Source of the DNA: Acidobacteriaceae bacterium
GTDB taxonomy: Bacteria; Acidobacteriota; Terriglobia; Terriglobales; Acidobacteriaceae
Assembly: GCA_003138955.1 (NCBI GenBank)
Contig: PLHP01000403.1
Span: 1,487-57,586 of the forward strand
DNA length: 56,100 bases
Direction of reading: 5' to 3'
The position numbers were made by a program, and so were the translations under genes. A model generated the notes under the pieces. It had not been told where the DNA came from. It saw only the letters and a program-made list of their open reading frames with translations, and did no database searches. Below are positions 1 through 7,429 of this stretch, in pieces. The first letter of the stretch is position 1, and each line of letters begins with the position of its first letter.

Positions 1-108
1 AATCTTGAGGTGCACCACAGGGAATTCCGCAGCCATTCGGGAGACGACACAGAGGAAAACTTGATCACGCTGTGCACGGCATGCCACGGTGGAGTCCATC
101 GCCGCTAA
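1..108 (+). CDS. HNH endonuclease, C-terminal part (runs off the window)
   Basis: Frame 1 is open from base 1 to a TAA at 106-108 and encodes 35 residues. They carry the second half of an HNH nuclease: the EVHH beta-strand motif, a NLITLC segment and a CTACH zinc-type ending followed by a histidine. The ORF track misses it because the start lies outside the window. HNH domains of this type occur as stand-alone nucleases and at the C-terminus of group II intron maturases or phage proteins, and the piece seen here cannot separate these. A replication-type gene 2 kb downstream fits a mobile-element edge. Confidence 0.75.
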   Translation, partial: NLEVHHREFRSHSGDDTEENLITLCTACHGGVHRR

Positions 109-391
109 GGCCTCACCTGACAGTAGCGACACAGCGCCAGACACAGCGATGGCAGTCAGTTTCCAGGCATAGGTTTCCAGGTGGAAATACGGAAAAGTCC
201 CCCACTGGAAAAGAAAGCACCGGTCGCTTTCAGGAAGGACTCCTTACGCATCCAGCAGGCAAAGAAGCCCGGCACGCGGAGATGACTGGGCACCGCCCGA
301 ACTCCGGCGCGCTCGCGAACAGAGAAGAATCGCTCGGCCAGTGAAGTTGTGTCGACGTCGAATGCATTCTGAAGCCGTAGCTTTGCGGCGT
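109..391. other. Non-coding stretch, nothing recognised
   Basis: About 280 bases separate the HNH gene from the converging kinase gene. The short ORFs on both strands here have no recognisable sequence. I see no tRNA, no clear terminator and no strong repeat. Confidence 0.5.
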
Positions 392-877
392 TTATCGCTT
401 GTAGCCGATCTTGCGCAAGAGATCGTGCCGCCAAGCAATATCAGGTTCGCTCTCTATACCTTTGGGTGAGCTACCATCGATGACCCCGAGCACACCGCGG
501 CCTTGTTCGCTCTCAGCAACGATGATCTCGACCGAGTTGGCCGTGGCGCAGAATATAGAACATACTTCGGGTACGTTGCGGATCGCGTTCAGGACATTGA
601 TGGGGTATGCATTCTGAAGCACCAAGACAAACGTATGACCGCAGGCCAATGCCTGGGCATTCCGGACGGCTGTATCTCGAAGCGTCTGGTCATTTCCCTC
701 TGACCGGGTCAGGCACGCTCCCGAGCTTTCGTTGAAGGCCAGACCAAACTTGGCTTGAGGCACGGTCGTCGCGACTGCTTCGTAGAGGTCTTCGACAGTC
801 TTGATGAAGTGGGATTGGCCAACGATGATGTTGGCATCGGCCGGAAACTCCATGCGAACTGCCTTCATCGGTAGCAT
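392..877 (-). CDS. Adenosine-specific kinase family protein
   Basis: The 161-residue product matches the small family named adenosine-specific kinase (Pfam Adenosine_kin). Recognisable landmarks run the length of the protein: VRMEFPADANIIVGQSHFI near the N-terminus, FGLAFNESSG, then NAYPINVLNAIRNVPEVC, CATANSVEIIVAE, and the ending GRGVLGVIDGSSPKG. Family members are archaeal and bacterial proteins known to bind AMP or adenosine, with poorly defined physiology. I start it at the ATG at 877 instead of the longer track ORF because GGAGG lies eight bases upstream and the conserved fold begins there. It lies 31 bases after an EF-P-like gene on the same strand, so the two are probably cotranscribed. 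Confidence 0.88.
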   Translation of the reverse strand: MLPMKAVRMEFPADANIIVGQSHFIKTVEDLYEAVATTVPQAKFGLAFNESSGACLTRSEGNDQTLRDTAVRNAQALACGHTFVLVLQNAYPINVLNAIRNVPEVCSIFCATANSVEIIVAESEQGRGVLGVIDGSSPKGIESEPDIAWRHDLLRKIGYKR

Positions 878-908
878 TTCGTCCTCCGTCTGTCTATGAG
901 CATACCTC

Positions 909-1145
909 TCACGCGCTGCGCTTGCGTTCCGTACGTGTGCCACCTTCGGCATAGAGGAACTTCATCATGCGACGTTCGAGTTCCAGGTCTTCCAATTTTT
1001 CTTGTGGGCGGAAGTGCGGCTCCCAGAGACGGCCGCCTCGCACATTGATCAGCTTGGTCTTCACGACCCCGCCCATCTTGGCAGCTCCGGCCTTGGATTC
1101 CACCTCGAGGACTTTGTAAATCTGTCCTTCGATGCGGATAATCAT
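909..1145 (-). CDS. EF-P N-terminal (KOW) domain-only protein
   Basis: The 78 residues resemble only the first domain of elongation factor P: a beta-rich start (MIIRIEGQIYKVLEVE), a lysine-containing loop (SKAGAAKMGG) where EF-P carries its modified residue, VKTKLINVRGGR, and the EF-P-like LYAEGG near the end. Full EF-P is about 185 residues with two OB domains that are absent here. EF-P helps ribosomes through polyproline stretches by entering the E site, and a single domain lacking the anticodon-side OB fold cannot be assumed to do this. It precedes the adenosine-specific kinase gene, apparently in one operon. Whether it binds ribosomes or the kinase is unknown. Confidence 0.7.
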   Translation of the reverse strand: MIIRIEGQIYKVLEVESKAGAAKMGGVVKTKLINVRGGRLWEPHFRPQEKLEDLELERRMMKFLYAEGGTRTERKRSA

Positions 1146-1251
1146 TCCCTCGCGTCACTCTGATGCGGTGACCATGGCCGACACTGCACAGCTTGCGCTC
1201 TCATGGCGGCATTGACAACCAACACGACGGGGCCTAAGAAGGTTCTGTGGA

Positions 1252-1755
1252 GTGACGAAGATGCCACCAGCCGTCGCCAGGAAGCTCGGTATCAATCTCC
1301 GCTCGCGAAAAGAAGGAGAGTTGTTCAAATGGTTCCTGGCCTGCCTGCTCTTCGGCAAGCCGATCCAGCAGGAGATCGCCGAACGCGCTTACGCTCAGCT
1401 TGTGTCGGCGGGTTTGCGGAGCCCGGAGGCGGTTCTGTGCGCAGGGTGGGACGAATTGGTCCGGTTGCTGGATGAAGCTCACTACGTGCGATACGACTTT
1501 TCCACTGCGACTAAGCTGCTGGAGGTCTGCCAGGAACTGAAACAGCGCTCCGGCACGATGACAAATCTGATCGCGCAGGCGAGCTCAGCTCGAGAACTTG
1601 CTGCCTGCCTGCAGGAGTTCAAGCACATTGGCCCGGTCACGGCACGGATTTTCACGCGAGAGATCGGGCCGCTCTGGTATGGCGCACATCCTTCCTCGCG
1701 CAAGCGGGCGCGGCCGACACGCGATCATGCCGTGGGAAAATCGCGCCGCCGCTGA
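1252..1755 (+). CDS. HhH DNA-glycosylase/endonuclease III-like protein
   Basis: A 167-residue protein with the helical layout of the HhH-GPD superfamily. The N-terminal half has FKWFLACLLFGKPIQQEIAE, typical of the EndoIII helical barrel, and about residues 126-140 carry a helix-hairpin-helix (FKHIGPVTARIFTREI). The C-terminus becomes Arg-rich and unlike the family, so the gene may be frameshifted or truncated at its 3' end. No Cys4 iron-sulfur motif and no clear catalytic Lys/Asp pair are present. The start is uncertain: GTG at 1252 or ATG at 1261. Proteins of this shape are often annotated as hypothetical or EndoIII-related, and DNA repair activity is an inference from the fold. Confidence 0.55.
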   Translation: MTKMPPAVARKLGINLRSRKEGELFKWFLACLLFGKPIQQEIAERAYAQLVSAGLRSPEAVLCAGWDELVRLLDEAHYVRYDFSTATKLLEVCQELKQRSGTMTNLIAQASSARELAACLQEFKHIGPVTARIFTREIGPLWYGAHPSSRKRARPTRDHAVGKSRRR

Positions 1756-1994
1756 GCCGCAATTGTAACGGCAGAGCGGGTCGCCACTATCACACGGTCG
1801 ATGACGCCGGTCACTGCGGGCCGGATTTGCAAGCGGGTAGCCACCGGTTGTCCCCACGTCGCGCAGAGTTCCTCCCCTGCTTTGGTTCAGCCCGAACTAG
1901 CAGGTGACGTGGAGAATGGCGTTGGTGTTCTTCGGTTGCTCGATCCGCCTAGATCAGCAGAAAGGTCAAGCGCAAGCGCAGAATCAGGTGCCCC

Positions 1995-3131
1995 ATGCCT
2001 GATTTCCTTACGCTAGCCTACGCCGCATACGAAAGGGGCTTCCCTGTAGTACCTGTCATGACGGGTGAGAAGACGGGTACCCAGGATCGATGGAACAAAT
2101 TTCCGCATAGGACGAAGTCCGAGATCGCGCTGACCGCTCACGACTTTCCCTGTGCGAACATAGGCATCGTCAGTAAGCGTAGCCTCGGAAACCTTTTGCT
2201 CTTCGACGATGACAGCGGAGCCATCGCTTTGATGGAAGTAGGTACGGGCGAGAAGGTATCAGGCGTTACGCTCACAGTTCTTTCACGTCCCGACACTGAC
2301 CCTACAAAGCGACATGCATATCTGCTCCAGACTGAATACTCGCTCCTACGACTCGGTAACAAGACCGTAAGCGTAAAGGATTCGACGAAGTGGAAACAAG
2401 GAAAGTCGGCAATGATTCATCCCGAGCGGTACGCGATACGCGGGATAGGCGGCGCAGCGTACGTAGTAGGTGCGGGGAGTGTTCGCGACGATGGTCAGGT
2501 CTATAGGTACGAAGACGAGTCATTGGTTCCGATTCCGATTTCTCCGAAGCAAGTAGACTGGCTTGCGGATGAGTTTAAGAAGTCCCGCTCAGCAGTAGCA
2601 AAGGCGGCGCGACAGACACAGACCGAGAAGAAAGAGGGCGATCTTCCTTTTTCCAGCGGGGAGACTTACGACGCGCTGCGGGCATACATCTGTCGACTGG
2701 CCTCATGGGGGATGGATCACAAAGATATTGAAGCCGCCCTGCACCCGTACGCGGTCGCCTACTGTGAGAACGGCGCGGAGTATGTGCGCGTTCACCGTCT
2801 TCAACTTCATAAGATGGTGTCCAAGAAAAAGGTAATTCCGCCGTCAGTAAAGAGACACATTACGCAGCCGAAGAAAACGAGCACGATGATCGAGAAGAAG
2901 ATCACTCGGGTGCTCTCACTTGAAGAGGTGATCGAGAACTGTTTGAACGGGTTCTCTAAAATCTCTTCGGGGGAGTTGTACGAGAAGATCACGGCGGCGT
3001 GTACGGTGTCGGGCAACACCTTCGGACGCGCTCAACGTATGTCCGTAAGCAGAGTGATGCGTCGAACTGGTTGGACAGCGGGCAAGAAAGGTCTTAGAAG
3101 AGGTGAGTGTTTATGGGTGAGAAACCTGTGA
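1995..3131 (+). CDS. Prim-pol-like (AEP) replication protein
   Basis: A 378-residue protein whose first 190 residues resemble the bifunctional primase-polymerase N-terminal domain of plasmid and phage replication proteins: AAYERGFPVVPV, then an acidic strand LLLFDDDSG in the position of the metal-binding motif, then HPERYAIRGIGG and YVVGAGSV as in the HPSG..Y..VVAPGS family pattern. The remaining 190 residues are basic and have no recognised helicase motif, so the usual fused helicase is missing. Codon and base use are less GC-skewed than in the metabolic genes to the right, suggesting transfer. It stands alone, probably a remnant of an integrated element. The first AEP motif is only partly preserved, so activity is uncertain. 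Confidence 0.55.
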   Translation: MPDFLTLAYAAYERGFPVVPVMTGEKTGTQDRWNKFPHRTKSEIALTAHDFPCANIGIVSKRSLGNLLLFDDDSGAIALMEVGTGEKVSGVTLTVLSRPDTDPTKRHAYLLQTEYSLLRLGNKTVSVKDSTKWKQGKSAMIHPERYAIRGIGGAAYVVGAGSVRDDGQVYRYEDESLVPIPISPKQVDWLADEFKKSRSAVAKAARQTQTEKKEGDLPFSSGETYDALRAYICRLASWGMDHKDIEAALHPYAVAYCENGAEYVRVHRLQLHKMVSKKKVIPPSVKRHITQPKKTSTMIEKKITRVLSLEEVIENCLNGFSKISSGELYEKITAACTVSGNTFGRAQRMSVSRVMRRTGWTAGKKGLRRGECLWVRNL

Positions 3132-3429
3132 TGATACCGTTCGTTCGCGCCTACGGCGCTCACTCACAAACCAACACCAACCCCAAGGGGGGTTTCCGTA
3201 AGAGGGGGGAATATAAGGGAAGAGGAGTCAACCACCGATAACCAGTGGCATTGCAATGGCGAGTCGCGATAGTGCAGAACGTTCTGGTATGGGTGACAGG
3301 GTCGAAAATCCGGATCTCTCTCAGTTTGGATTGCTCACTCGAATCGGCGGGTATGAATGCGGGGACTCGCGGAAGATCCGGCCCCTGGCTGTCTCGGGCA
3401 ACGATCGCAGCGTAAGTGGCCGGATAAGC
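3132..3429. other. Spacer with a possible terminator after the prim-pol gene
   Basis: About 300 bases without a convincing gene. Near 3180 there is a C-run/G-run inverted repeat (CCCC-AAGG-GGGG) that could form a short hairpin after the plus-strand gene. The small ORF 3256-3447 resembles nothing. Confidence 0.35.
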
Positions 3430-3921
3430 TTACGCACTCTTCCCTAACTGGAAGGCTTCCACGTTCACGTCATGGATGGCTTCCGGCAAGTTGTGCTTGA
3501 TGGCGGCAGTCCACTGTTCGTCGGAGAACGGCAGATGCCGGCTAAGCGCTCCCAACAGAGCCACGTTGATGCTGCGCTTATTGCGGAGCTTCTTTTCGTC
3601 CACTGTGGCGGGCTCGATGAGCACGCCGTCTTTGCGCAAAACGGCGGCGTTCACGGACACTTGGTCGGCCGAGATGACCACCAGGTAGTCTGCCTCGCCT
3701 TCGGGCACCATGGGGCTGAAAACTTGGGTGCCGAAGCGTACGTCGCTGGAAACCGAGCCGCCGCGCTGGCTCATGCCATGAAGCTCGCTCTTCTTAACGT
3801 CCAGACCGGCGCTGACGGCCACGTCGGCCACGATGTCGGTCGCGGTCAAGACCCCTTGACCGCCCAGCCCGGCCACGACGATGTTGGTAACCTTTTTGTC
3901 GGTCATAACTTTGTCGGTCAT
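3430..3921 (-). CDS. iorB: Indolepyruvate:ferredoxin oxidoreductase, beta subunit
   Basis: A 163-residue gamma-type subunit of the 2-oxoacid:ferredoxin oxidoreductase family. It opens with the dinucleotide-like loop VVAGLGGQGVLTATDIVADV and continues with KKSELHGMSQRGGSVSSDVRFG, the signature of IorB. With IorA it oxidatively decarboxylates aryl pyruvates (indole-, phenyl- or hydroxyphenylpyruvate) to aryl-acetyl-CoA and reduces ferredoxin. I start it at the ATG at 3921, which overlaps the iorA stop as ATGA and has GAGGTGGG just upstream, not at the longer track start. The second ATG at 3906 is possible. Confidence 0.9.
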   Translation of the reverse strand: MTDKVMTDKKVTNIVVAGLGGQGVLTATDIVADVAVSAGLDVKKSELHGMSQRGGSVSSDVRFGTQVFSPMVPEGEADYLVVISADQVSVNAAVLRKDGVLIEPATVDEKKLRNKRSINVALLGALSRHLPFSDEQWTAAIKHNLPEAIHDVNVEAFQLGKSA

Positions 3922-5501
3922 CCCACCTCGCACTTGTCCCATTCCTTGATGAAGCGCGTCGCCAGCAAGCAAGTGCGGCGCGCGATAATCACGGTGAGTT
4001 CTGTTTTTTCCATGGCTTCCCCAAGCAGTTGCTCGAAGGCTTTGGGGTCGGCCGTATGATCCAACACGTGGACGTTCTTCACGCCCATGGCGCGAACCAC
4101 GTCTTCGATGACGATCTTGTTGGTCTTGACATGATCCAGGTTGCGCCCGGTGCCGGGATGTTCCTGGAAGCCGGTCATGGCGGTAATCCCGTTATCCAAC
4201 ACCAGCATTACGTAACCGGTCGGCGGCGGGTTATAGATCATCTCCGCCAGGCCGGTAAGGCCGCTGTGCATGAAGGTGCTATCGCCGATCACGCCGACCA
4301 CGCGCTTCGCCTGTTCCGGAGGGAGGGAATGACGTAGGCCGAGACCCACGCCGAAAGAGGCACCCATGCAAAGAATCGTGTCCACGGCGTCGAAGGGCGG
4401 CATAACCCCCAGGGCGTAGCAGCCGATGTCGCCGGACACGATTGCCTTCAGATTGCTCAAGGCTTGGAACGCAACCCGGTGTCCGCAACCCGGACAGAGC
4501 GCGGGCGGCTTGCCCGGAGCCGGTTTCTCCTCGGGAGAGGCGTCCCGCGTCAGAATGCGGCGCATGCGGTTGACGTTCAACTCGCCGAAGCGATACTGCT
4601 CCAGCTTTTCCTCCACCGCGATGCCGGCGGCGCGTGCCCCTTCCACCAGATACGGATCGCCTTCTTCGACGACCACGCAACGCTCCACGCTGGCGGCGAA
4701 CTTGCGCATCAAATCCACCGGCAGCGGGTGGGTCAACCCGATCTTCAGAACGCTGGCGTCCGGCGCCGCCTCGCGCACGTGCTGGTAGGAGATGCCGGAG
4801 GTAATGATGCCGAGCTTCTTAGAGCCTTCGATGACCTTGTTCAGGTCGGAGGTTTCGTTCCACGCGGCGATCTCCTTCAAGTTGGCGCGCAGCCGGTGGT
4901 GGGCCGGGCGGGCATAGGCTGGTACCATAACGCGCTCGGCAACGTGGCGCACGTAGTTGCCTTGGCGCGGCGCCGGCACCGGAACCTGCCCCTGCTTCAC
5001 CAAGGTCTTGGAATGGCAAACCCGGGTGGTAAGGCGATACAGCACGGGTATCCGCCAACGCTCGGAAATCTCAATCGCGCGCAGCAGGAAGTCATAAGCC
5101 TCCTGCGAGTCGGCCGGTTCCAGCATGGGGACGCCGGCGGCCACGGCGTAGCGGCGGTTATCCTGCTCGTTCTGGCTGGACGCCATGCCGGGATCGTCGG
5201 CCGAAATCACCACCAACGCGCCTTCCACCGGCGTATAGGCAGCCGTAAACAACGGATCGGCGGCCACGTTCAGGCCGACGTGCTTCATGGTCACGATGGC
5301 GCGGGCGCCGGCGTAGGCCACGCCCACCCCAACTTCCAACGCCACTTTTTCGTTCGGCGCCCACTGCGCGTGTCCGCCCAGTTGTTCAAAATATTCCAGA
5401 ATTTCGGTGGAAGGCGTACCGGGATATCCGGTTCCTAGATTCACCTTCGCATCGAATGCCGCTGTCGCAACCGCTTCATCACCACTCAGAAACAACATCA
5501 C
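3918..5501 (-). CDS. iorA: Indolepyruvate:ferredoxin oxidoreductase, alpha subunit lacking the ferredoxin domain
   Basis: A 527-residue ThDP-dependent 2-oxoacid oxidoreductase. The N-terminal pyrimidine-binding domain starts SGDEAVATAAFDAKV and has GTGYPGTPSTEILEYF. The ThDP-binding half has CPGCGHRVAFQAL, GDIGCYALG, and the diphosphate/metal motif GDSTFMHSGLTGLAEMIYN followed by DNGITAMTG. Classical IorA is 600 residues or more and ends in a two-[4Fe-4S] ferredoxin domain. This one stops shortly after the ThDP fold (FIKEWDKCEVG) with no CxxCxxC cluster, so electrons must leave by another route. The operon also holds iorB and, 40 bases upstream, a butyrate kinase remnant. The product could supply phenylacetyl-CoA or reduced carrier to aromatic metabolism elsewhere in the window. 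Confidence 0.9.
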   Translation of the reverse strand: MMLFLSGDEAVATAAFDAKVNLGTGYPGTPSTEILEYFEQLGGHAQWAPNEKVALEVGVGVAYAGARAIVTMKHVGLNVAADPLFTAAYTPVEGALVVISADDPGMASSQNEQDNRRYAVAAGVPMLEPADSQEAYDFLLRAIEISERWRIPVLYRLTTRVCHSKTLVKQGQVPVPAPRQGNYVRHVAERVMVPAYARPAHHRLRANLKEIAAWNETSDLNKVIEGSKKLGIITSGISYQHVREAAPDASVLKIGLTHPLPVDLMRKFAASVERCVVVEEGDPYLVEGARAAGIAVEEKLEQYRFGELNVNRMRRILTRDASPEEKPAPGKPPALCPGCGHRVAFQALSNLKAIVSGDIGCYALGVMPPFDAVDTILCMGASFGVGLGLRHSLPPEQAKRVVGVIGDSTFMHSGLTGLAEMIYNPPPTGYVMLVLDNGITAMTGFQEHPGTGRNLDHVKTNKIVIEDVVRAMGVKNVHVLDHTADPKAFEQLLGEAMEKTELTVIIARRTCLLATRFIKEWDKCEVG

Positions 5502-5541
5502 GTTCTCCAGTCAAAAACGAAATCATTCTGAGGCCCCAGGT

Positions 5542-5880
5542 TCAGCCTCCAAGGAATTCTCCTGTGTATTCGATCGCCGACTCTTCTTGGCGCAGGACAC
5601 GCAGTACGCCTTCGGTCAGGGCCAACAATTCGTCTTCGCCCGGATACACCAGGGTGGGAGCGATCCACTCGACGTATGGGCGCACTTCCGCGATCAACCT
5701 CGTCGAGTACGCCATGCCCCCGGTAAGCAGAACGGCGTCTACGCAGCCCTGAAGCACCGCAGCCATGGCGCCCGTTTGCTGTCCAATCTGGTAAGCCATG
5801 GTATCGAACACCAGCTTCGCTTTGGCATCGCCCGCGTCCATCCACTCCTCGATCTTCACCTCCTTGGTGCCCAGATACGG
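5542..5880 (-). pseudogene. buk: Butyrate kinase, 5'-truncated remnant
   Basis: The ORF 5542-5952 encodes the last third of a butyrate kinase-family acyl phosphotransferase: LGTKEVKIEEWMDAGDAKA, FDTMAYQIGQQTGAMAAVL, DAVLLTGGMAYS, APTLVYPGEDELLALTEGVLRVL. Full Buk is about 355 residues. Here only about 110 residues align, and the N-terminal ATPase lobe is missing because the cytochrome gene lies only 60 bases beyond. The first 25 residues of the ORF do not resemble the family. It lies upstream of iorAB in the same direction, which suggests an ancestral iorAB-buk unit releasing aryl acetate with ATP gain, since broken by a deletion. Confidence 0.8.
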
Positions 5881-6011
5881 TTGCCGTTTTGAGGCGGCAT
5901 GTCCGAACAGCGCATAACGGTCACTACTGCCAAAGACGCGCAAGGGGTACAAGCCAACTCTTATGCCCCACCCGGCTCCATGCCGCCGCCCACAGATGCT
6001 CAGCAGCCGGC

Positions 6012-6461
6012 CTACTTTGCTTGCAGGGATTCGATGTACTTGGTAAGGTTTACCACGCGTTGCTGCACCTCACTCTCGTGTCCACTACTCACACTCCAAA
6101 ACAACGTTCCCCACACCGGCATCTCCTTGGATCCGTGCGCGGGAAGCTCGGATTCGTTGCGGATGGAGGCCGCAACTTTCAGCGAGGGATATTTCCCTCC
6201 GTTGTTCTTGCTCAGCAGGGTAAGGTCGGTGGGAGGAATCTTCAGCGCGCTGGCCGCGGGCCCTCCACCTTTGCCGTCCGTTCCATGGCAAACGGCACAG
6301 TATGCCGTGTACATACCCTTGCCGGGTACAGCTGACATAGGCTTGACGGGGACATGCTTTATGGTTTTCTCTGTTTGGCCCTGTGTTTGGTCCTGTGCGG
6401 CGACCGTGCAGGTGAATACGATCAAGGCAGTAAACATCACAATCATTTTCTTCATGGACAT
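6012..6461 (-). CDS. Secreted c-type cytochrome
   Basis: A 149-residue class I-like cytochrome c. A signal peptide (MKKMIVMFTALIVFTCTVAA then Q) directs it to the periplasm. The single haem site is CAVCH, followed by GTDGKGGGP and a probable axial Met in the EMPVWG segment. I start at the ATG at 6461, with AGGAG eight bases upstream, instead of the earlier track start. It lies upstream of the buk remnant on the same strand, 60 bases away. It could accept electrons from a periplasmic dehydrogenase such as the QHNDH encoded 10 kb away, but nothing here ties the two directly. Confidence 0.88.
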   Translation of the reverse strand: MSMKKMIVMFTALIVFTCTVAAQDQTQGQTEKTIKHVPVKPMSAVPGKGMYTAYCAVCHGTDGKGGGPAASALKIPPTDLTLLSKNNGGKYPSLKVAASIRNESELPAHGSKEMPVWGTLFWSVSSGHESEVQQRVVNLTKYIESLQAK

Positions 6462-6690
6462 CGCATTTTCTCCTTTCAAACCCAAGGCTCTGCTCTTGAA
6501 ACTCTAAGTGGGAATTCCCTTTTTGACCCTAAGAACGGCTGTTATTGTCCCCTCAATCCCTGTTCGCGTCAATGTGAAACGATTTTGGTGACGTCAAGCT
6601 GCTTGTATAAATACGGAGAGGGTGCGGGTTTTCCACTCCAGATTGAATCTCTGGAAGATGGAGTAGATGATGCGGTCCACACTTTCTAGT

Positions 6691-7200
6691 TCACAAAGCA
6701 AACCATGGGACGGGTCCGTCGCTGCACTTCCACAAAGCAGCGTCGATCACGTTGGTGGGGCGCAGTTTTCGCCGTAGGTGCCGGGGAAAGGCGTAGAACG
6801 GCAGCAGTTCCGGCAAGTTGCGTTCCAGGCGCCGCACCATCGCCCCATACTTCCGGTGCCAACGTGCCCGGAACCTCCGAAACGCCTGTTCCGCCTGGAC
6901 GCGGCTCTCAGCCAAGTAAATTGCCTGGGCACCCGTCTTCGCTTCGCCGTCGTCGCGCTTTCCGAATTTTCTCCAGAATATTCCGCATCTTGTGCACCCA
7001 GCAGCGCTGATGACGCACCCGCGGATAGACGGTCGGAATCGCCGCTGCCAAACCACCAGGGCAGCCATCGGTAACGATCGGGCCCAAGTGTTTGCTCTCC
7101 AGTGCGCGCCGGTACAGATCCTGCGAAGGTGCTGAGGCTGAGAGGTATTCCAGCAGTTGGATGAAGGTCCGCCACATGCCGGCGACGCTTTTCCACGACC
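6691..7200 (-). pseudogene. IS256/mutator-type transposase remnant, frameshifted
   Basis: Two reading frames on the minus strand together give the C-terminal half of an IS256-family transposase. The first (6908-7177) has LGPIVTDGCPGGLAAAIP and the hallmark RHQRCWVHKMRNILEKI. The second (from about 6930 down to 6691) continues with AIYLAESRVQAEQAFRRF and ends at LRPTNVIDA, where intact proteins have TTNPIES. One frameshift near 6930-6960 separates them. The N-terminal DDE part and the last residues are missing, so it cannot transpose by itself. No terminal inverted repeats were identified. It lies at the boundary between the iorAB region and the ligase genes. Confidence 0.82.
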
Positions 7201-7429
7201 CGTGGTTCGTCGTGGTTCACACACCCGGAGATGTTGGCCCATACCTTTCGCGGCTGCACGCTTGGTTTACTATTGGGGCTAGAAGACAATCGAAAAGCCT
7301 TTGAACGCTACAAGGCAATACGACAGCGAGAGCGGGCGTACGTATAAGCGGCTCCTGCTGCAAAACTGGCACCGAAGAGTTATCGGCGCGAATCTGGCTC
7401 CGAATATATCGAATTTCCAGGAGTTGATT

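Noticed and set aside
4464-5438. Plus-strand ORF of 324 codons
   Set aside because: Antisense shadow of iorA, rich in His/Arg/Gly as expected from a reversed frame.
3918-5501. IorAB as the dedicated ferredoxin reducer for benzoyl-CoA reductase
   Set aside because: Thauera uses a 2-oxoglutarate enzyme next to bcr, while this one is 30 kb away, lacks the ferredoxin domain and has aryl-pyruvate signatures.
5542-5952. Functional short butyrate kinase
   Set aside because: Only the last third of the family is present and the ATP-binding lobe is absent.
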